Assembly: GCF_938029845.1 (NCBI RefSeq)
Contig: NZ_CALHGG010000014.1
Location: 1-27,256 of the forward strand
Reading direction: 5' to 3'
DNA length: 27,256 nt
From: an uncultured Capnocytophaga sp.
GTDB taxonomy: Bacteria > Bacteroidota > Bacteroidia > Flavobacteriales > Flavobacteriaceae
Part shown: positions 23,591 to 27,256 of the stretch, one piece after another
Layout of the letters: each line of letters begins with the position of its first letter
Numbering within the stretch: position 1 is the stretch's first letter
The notes under the pieces: generated by a model
Database searches by the model: none
What the model saw: the letters and a program-made list of their open reading frames with translations, nothing else
Told to the model about the DNA's origin: nothing
Position numbers and translations under genes: made by a program

Positions 23591-23619
23591 CTAAAAGTTC
23601 TTTTTTTTACTCTAAAAGT
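23591..23619. repeat. direct repeat CTAAAAGT, 21 bp apart, in the hemA-araC interval
   Basis: CTAAAAGT occurs at 23591-23598 and 23612-23619. The 21-bp offset equals two helical turns. The second copy abuts the -7 box of the AraC gene. The outer sequences ATAGCGCT and AGTGCTAT also form a near-perfect inverted repeat around the pair. Confidence 0.45.
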
Positions 23620-23621
23620 GC

Positions 23622-23629
23622 TATCTTTG
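23622..23629 (+). promoter_or_regulatory. putative -7 box (TATCTTTG) of the AraC-type gene
   Basis: A good match to TAnnTTTG, with no TTG at -33. The leader to the ATG at 23730 is about 95 bases long and shows no strong structure. Confidence 0.45.
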
Positions 23630-23729
23630 CCTTTTGATTTGTGACCAGTTGTAAATCAGTATTTTACTATTACATACCCACTAAAATATAGAAAAAGTCT
23701 AAATAAGAAAATATAAAAATTACGCTCCT

Positions 23730-24620
23730 ATGAATACAAAAAATATCGCCGAAAGTACCTCCCTTTTTCAAGAAGTAGAAGAGGGAATCTTTGTCTTCCA
23801 AAAAGAAAATGAAAATACTGATTATGAGAATGTTAGCCAAGATATCAAGCAAAATTTTATTCAGTTCCATTTTTGTGATAGGGGAGCGGTAGCTTTTGTT
23901 TTTCACTCAGGAAATTACACCTTACCTCTTAAGGAAAAGGAAAGTCTCTTGTTGTATAATCCTAAGGAAATATTACCTCTACAAGTACAATTATCACCAG
24001 GGGCAACCCTTTTTTCACTTTTTATCACTATAGGAAAGTTTCACTCATTGTTCTTAGAGGAATCAGGAGTAATTGATTTTCTTTCCCCTTCTCGCCAACA
24101 TGAAAAATATTATACAGTAGGGACTATTTCTCCTCAGTTATCAGTCATCTTGCACCAGCTTCGCACCATACACCTACATACGAGTGTGTATCCACTATAC
24201 CTTAAAGCCAAGGTGTATGAGCTATTGAGCTTGTTTTTTAACAAAAACCAAGACCAAGAGGGAGAGGCTTGCCCATTTCTCTCAAATGAGGATAACGTCC
24301 AGAAGATTCGCAAGGCCAAAGAAATAATCCTTAAGCGTATGACTTCGCCTCCTTCCCTGCAAGAACTTGCTGATGAAGTAGGGATTCCCCTAAAGAAGCT
24401 CAAAAGTGGCTTTAAGCAAATCTATGGGGAGTCTGTATATAGCTTTCTTTTTGACTACAAGATGGAACTAGCACGCAAGTGGCTTATTGCTGAAGAATAC
24501 AATGTTAATGAACTTTCTCTCAAGCTTGGATACAGTATGCCTAGCCACTTTATAGCTGCCTTTAAAAAGAAGTTTGGCACTACCCCTAAGAAATATATAC
24601 TTACAAAAAATACCCTATAA
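23730..24620 (+). CDS. AraC-family transcriptional regulator
   Basis: A 296-aa regulator. The N-terminal about 180 residues form a ligand-binding-type region of beta-rich character without a motif I can name (FVFHSGNYTLPLKEKESLLL). The C-terminal 100 residues are a typical double HTH: LQELADEVGIPLKKLKSGFK and VNELSLKLGYSMPSHFIAAF, ending FGTTPKKYIL. Divergence from hemA recalls the hemA-AraC pairing seen in other flavobacteria, so control of haem synthesis or iron uptake is plausible but inferred. The next gene starts 4 bases after its stop. Confidence 0.9.
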   Translation: MNTKNIAESTSLFQEVEEGIFVFQKENENTDYENVSQDIKQNFIQFHFCDRGAVAFVFHSGNYTLPLKEKESLLLYNPKEILPLQVQLSPGATLFSLFITIGKFHSLFLEESGVIDFLSPSRQHEKYYTVGTISPQLSVILHQLRTIHLHTSVYPLYLKAKVYELLSLFFNKNQDQEGEACPFLSNEDNVQKIRKAKEIILKRMTSPPSLQELADEVGIPLKKLKSGFKQIYGESVYSFLFDYKMELARKWLIAEEYNVNELSLKLGYSMPSHFIAAFKKKFGTTPKKYILTKNTL

Positions 24621-24624
24621 AGCA

Positions 24625-25260
24625 ATGATGAACTACAAAGCTTTTCTCACTTATTTGGCGGCTATTTTTTGCTTTGCTCCCAGCTTCTTTGTGTTTTACA
24701 AAACAATTACCACTTATCAGAGAATAGATACTTTGGAGAAGAAAACCATTTGGGTAAAGGAAGTATTCTATCCTAAGAAAAGAAGGAAAGGAAGTATAAA
24801 GCCCATTGAAATTCATATAGGAAGTGAAAAGGAGGTTAAAGCAATGACCATTTATGACAAAGTAGAGAAAAGAGAAGCTGATATTTTTATAAGTAGAGAA
24901 GGATGGCTTAGGAGAAGCCCTAAAATACACTGGAAGGACAAAGTAACCTACTATGTACTGAATGATCCTTATCTGAAATACACTTCCCTAACTCAAATAA
25001 TAGGAACCTATAGTATGGGAGGTACTCCCAATATCATAGGAGTTTGCACAACACATTACACGAGAAGTTCTTTTCAATTATTTTTGGATATACTTCATCA
25101 CTATGTGAATATAGGGTATCTAATTTTAGTAGTGGTGCTTTTTTCTTTAGTAGCTTATATTAAAGAATCTATTGTTGATTTGGATTATTATAATTGGGCA
25201 AAGATTATTTGGATGTTTTCCCTATCTATTCAGATATTGATTTATTTCTTAGTGGGCTAA
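24625..25260 (+). CDS. hypothetical membrane protein linked to the AraC gene
   Basis: A 212-aa protein not recognised. I chose the ATG at 24625, which is 4 bases after the AraC stop; a second ATG follows at 24628. The N-terminus has one membrane helix (FLTYLAAIFCFAPSFFVFYK). A soluble domain of about 130 residues follows, basic at first (KKRRKGSIKP). Two C-terminal membrane helices end it (IGYLILVVVLFSLVAYI, and IIWMFSLSIQILIYFLVG). The topology suggests a periplasmic or cytoplasmic domain held by helices at both ends. The tight spacing implies co-expression with the regulator, but no function can be assigned. Confidence 0.7.
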   Translation: MMNYKAFLTYLAAIFCFAPSFFVFYKTITTYQRIDTLEKKTIWVKEVFYPKKRRKGSIKPIEIHIGSEKEVKAMTIYDKVEKREADIFISREGWLRRSPKIHWKDKVTYYVLNDPYLKYTSLTQIIGTYSMGGTPNIIGVCTTHYTRSSFQLFLDILHHYVNIGYLILVVVLFSLVAYIKESIVDLDYYNWAKIIWMFSLSIQILIYFLVG

Positions 25261-25287
25261 GTTTCATAGTCCAAAAGTATAAATAGT

Positions 25288-25318
25288 TTGTGATATTCCT
25301 AGAAAAATATTATTTTTG
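25288..25318 (+). promoter_or_regulatory. putative promoter of the NADAR gene
   Basis: TTG (25288-25290), 20 bases, TATTTTTG (25311-25318). One of the clearest promoters in the window. It fixes the start at 25340, since the longer reading frame from a TTG at 25316 overlaps the -7 box. Confidence 0.65.
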
Positions 25319-25339
25319 TCTCTTGAAAAACGTACGATA

Positions 25340-26182
25340 ATGAAACCCAAATTTGAACTTATGGCACCGCAGTGGATTGCTTTCCCTGCATATACTGAAT
25401 TTACTATAGGCTGGCGTATGGGCGCTGGTGAAGATTATAAATGGAAATTTTGGGACTGGTATGAGACCCTTACCCCTGCACAACAAAAAGAATACCAAGC
25501 ACTTTTTCCGTATCCTTGTTTTTGGCATTACAACAGATGGGAAGAAGATGACCAAGATATAGATGACGAAGAGGATTATTACTACGAAGGAATTCCTGTT
25601 TGGCAACCTAAAGGCGCTTATAAATACTCTATAGCGACCTTTATCCATTCGGCAAAGAAGCCCAAGTTTGTTTTCTTTTGGAAGCCCAATGCAGAGGTAG
25701 TAGATGAATCTTGTTTTTCACAATGGCAACCCTCACCTTTTTCTGTAGATGGTGATAAATATTATTGTGCTGAGCAGTATATGATGGCTGAAAAAGCGCG
25801 TTTGTTTGGCGATGAAGAAGTAGAGGAAGAAATAATGAACACCTCCGACCCTAAACTGATGAAAGCCTTGGGAAGGAAAGTGCGCAACTTTGACCCTCAG
25901 GTGTGGGACAAAGCCAAATACAGTATTGTACTGAATGGAAATTACTACAAATTCACTCAGAATAAGGAAATGATGGACTTTTTGCTCTCTACAGGCGATA
26001 AAATACTGGTAGAAGCCAGTCCAATGGATACCATTTGGGGGATAGGCTTAGGCAAAGACAACGAGAAAGCACATAACATCGCCTCGTGGCGTGGCAAGAA
26101 CTTGTTGGGCTTTGCGCTTATGGAAGTAAGGGACGAGATTAGAAAGGTATATCAGAATGTACATTTGCTGAAAGAAAAATAA
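25340..26182 (+). CDS. NADAR-domain (YbiA-like) protein with a Trp-rich N-terminal domain
   Basis: A 280-aa protein. Residues about 108-272 are a NADAR domain: FVFFWKPNAEVVDESCFSQW, YYCAEQYMMAEKARLF, LGRKVRNFDPQVWDKAKY, ILVEASPMDTIWGIGL, NLLGFALMEVRDEI, closely following E. coli YbiA. YbiA-type enzymes are N-glycosidases acting on riboflavin intermediates, and some NADAR proteins remove ADP-ribose from guanine. Which reaction applies here is unknown. Ahead lies a separate domain of about 68 residues rich in Trp/Tyr (FTIGWRMGAGEDYKWKFWDW, EYQALFPYPCFWHYNRW), then an acidic linker (EEDDQDIDDEEDYYYEG). Classical YbiA lacks both. The next gene starts one base after the stop. Confidence 0.87.
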   Translation: MKPKFELMAPQWIAFPAYTEFTIGWRMGAGEDYKWKFWDWYETLTPAQQKEYQALFPYPCFWHYNRWEEDDQDIDDEEDYYYEGIPVWQPKGAYKYSIATFIHSAKKPKFVFFWKPNAEVVDESCFSQWQPSPFSVDGDKYYCAEQYMMAEKARLFGDEEVEEEIMNTSDPKLMKALGRKVRNFDPQVWDKAKYSIVLNGNYYKFTQNKEMMDFLLSTGDKILVEASPMDTIWGIGLGKDNEKAHNIASWRGKNLLGFALMEVRDEIRKVYQNVHLLKEK

Positions 26183-26183
26183 G

Positions 26184-26864
26184 ATGGATATAACCGAAAA
26201 ATATGTAACAGAAATTCTACAAGAAGTTGAAAATACTTTCAATAAGTATAAGATTAATCCTCCTTATCAAAAATGGTATTTCTACGAAGGATTTACAGAT
26301 TTTTTAGAGATACAGCAATGCTATGGGGATAGAATAAAAATTTCTTTTCTACAGGATAACTGTTGGAATAGAAAAAAAGATTTATTCCTAAAACATAAAT
26401 TTAAGGATGATAATATAATACAAATATTAGGATTAGATAAACTTACTAAAGAAATTATAGAGAGTATTCTTGAGAAACTAAAAGAAGAGATTACAAAAAT
26501 ATTCTTTAATAATTCTTTTCTAGGTAGATTTCGCTATAAACTCATTACTAGGTTAATTTTTAATAAAGCAGATAGATGCTTCTGCTTGAAGGATGAACTA
26601 CGTATGGGAGAGCTAAGGATACATTTGTTTAATTATATACAAGAGAGTATTATGTCAGATCCCAATAAGAAGATTTCACAGAAAGAATGGTGTTATTTTC
26701 TTGAGAGATTATTTGATCCAAACTTGGGACTGTATAGTGAAAATGAAATTATAGAGATAGCCGAAATAGCTATAAAAAAGATAGAAGCAACTCAAAAAGA
26801 ATACTTAAGTGACTATAAGAATATATTAGAATATATAAATAATATTATTTTTCCTGTTTTTTAA
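26184..26864 (+). CDS. hypothetical protein, A+T-rich gene next to NADAR
   Basis: A 226-aa soluble protein I do not recognise. It has no signal peptide and no clear membrane segment. It is rich in Ile, Lys, Asn and Glu, probably helical (KEIIESILEKLKEEITKIFF; IEIAEIAIKKIEATQKEYL). It has an aromatic N-terminal stretch (YQKWYFYEGFTDFLEIQQCY) and a short Cys pair (CFC). The gene is visibly more A+T rich than its neighbours. Its ATG lies one base after the NADAR stop, so translation is likely coupled. It may be a partner of the NADAR protein, or a recently gained gene. Confidence 0.68.
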   Translation: MDITEKYVTEILQEVENTFNKYKINPPYQKWYFYEGFTDFLEIQQCYGDRIKISFLQDNCWNRKKDLFLKHKFKDDNIIQILGLDKLTKEIIESILEKLKEEITKIFFNNSFLGRFRYKLITRLIFNKADRCFCLKDELRMGELRIHLFNYIQESIMSDPNKKISQKEWCYFLERLFDPNLGLYSENEIIEIAEIAIKKIEATQKEYLSDYKNILEYINNIIFPVF

Positions 26865-26875
26865 ATATAACAACA

Positions 26876-27256
26876 ATGAAAGAATTACTTACACCAGAGG
26901 CACTACTGACCAATTTCAAGGATGTACGTGCCCTTACTCGCAAGGTTATAGAGGCTTTCCCTGAGAAAGACCTTTTTGAGTTTAATATCGCCAATTTACG
27001 TCCGTTCTCGGCCATGGTACAAGAGTTTATCGGCATCATAGATGGGATATTTGGAGAAATACTCCCTGAAAAGCATCAGAAGTTCTTAGAAGAGACGTTT
27101 CCTACTCAAAAAGAAGATTTGTTAGCTCTATGGGACAGGGTTACAGCACAAGTAGACCAAGAATGGCAAGCAATAGAGGATTATACACGGTCTGTAACAC
27201 TGTATCATATGACCTTTAGCTTTGCTCAGTGGATACTCTATGCTATAGAAAACGAA
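26876..27256 (+). CDS. DinB-family protein, truncated by the window edge
   Basis: The first 127 codons of a gene that runs off the right end without a stop. The protein begins MKELLTPEALLTNFKDVRAL and continues with AFPEKDLFEFNI, LRPFSAMVQEFIGII and LYHMTFSFAQWILYAI. The helical pattern and the L-F-x-F...MR/RPF-x-M layout suit the DinB/YfiT four-helix-bundle family, putative metal-dependent enzymes or thiol transferases. The metal-binding histidines would mostly lie beyond the edge. It starts 11 bases after the A+T-rich gene and looks like the third gene of that unit, but its base composition is normal. Confidence 0.7.
   Translation, partial: MKELLTPEALLTNFKDVRALTRKVIEAFPEKDLFEFNIANLRPFSAMVQEFIGIIDGIFGEILPEKHQKFLEETFPTQKEDLLALWDRVTAQVDQEWQAIEDYTRSVTLYHMTFSFAQWILYAIENE

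Noticed and set aside
1..27256. Search for CRISPR arrays, transposases, integrases, attachment sites and phage genes.
   Set aside because: No such feature was seen; the window is mostly ordinary chromosomal genes.

Overview
The window looks like core chromosome of a member of the Bacteroidetes, family Flavobacteriaceae, and is compatible with Capnocytophaga. The evidence is gene content (OdhB, fused ThrA aspartokinase/homoserine dehydrogenase, DUF2851, PspC-like protein, CdaA, MutS2 without Smr, and an XRE-M14 peptidase-Lrp cluster). Starts lack strong Shine-Dalgarno sequences, and Bacteroidetes promoters (TTG, 19-21 bases, TAnnTTTG) recur. The genus is inferred. I see no insertion sequence, prophage, CRISPR array, rRNA or replication origin.

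Layout. At the left edge an NlpE-like lipoprotein gene (+) converges on odhB (-) with a perfect hairpin between them. From there to about 20.3 kb every gene is on the minus strand and is transcribed right to left. In left-to-right order: odhB; rluA-type pseudouridine synthase and panB (one operon); tRNA-Thr(TGT); thrB and thrA (one operon, no thrC nearby); a small SH3/KOW-like protein; then a long collinear set of a zinc-ribbon protein, a 97-aa unknown, a PspC-like protein, DUF2851, the diadenylate cyclase cdaA, a lipoprotein and mutS2. Next come two tandemly duplicated SH3-domain secreted proteins, cysS, an acyl-CoA synthetase, a TerC-family membrane protein and an XRE regulator.

At about 20.4 kb the XRE gene diverges from an M14 metallopeptidase gene (+). 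The shared 132-bp interval holds two promoters and a long dyad that is a good operator candidate. The M14 gene is followed by an Lrp/AsnC regulator and a 46-aa membrane protein. These converge on hemA (-) at a 15-bp hairpin. hemA diverges from an AraC-type regulator (+), which is tightly linked to an unknown membrane protein.

The right end (25.3-27.3 kb, +) is the most accessory-looking part. It has its own promoter, a NADAR-domain protein with an unusual tryptophan-rich N-terminal domain, an A+T-rich unknown gene one base downstream, and a truncated DinB-family gene at the edge.

The window holds mostly metabolism (TCA cycle, pantothenate, threonine, haem), translation (tRNA-Thr, CysS, pseudouridine synthase) and c-di-AMP signalling. 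The best candidates for undescribed biology are the NADAR/unknown pair, the XRE-M14 operator, the cdaA-DUF2851 operon with its unknown partners, and the recent SH3 gene duplication, which appears to carry the tail of cysS.
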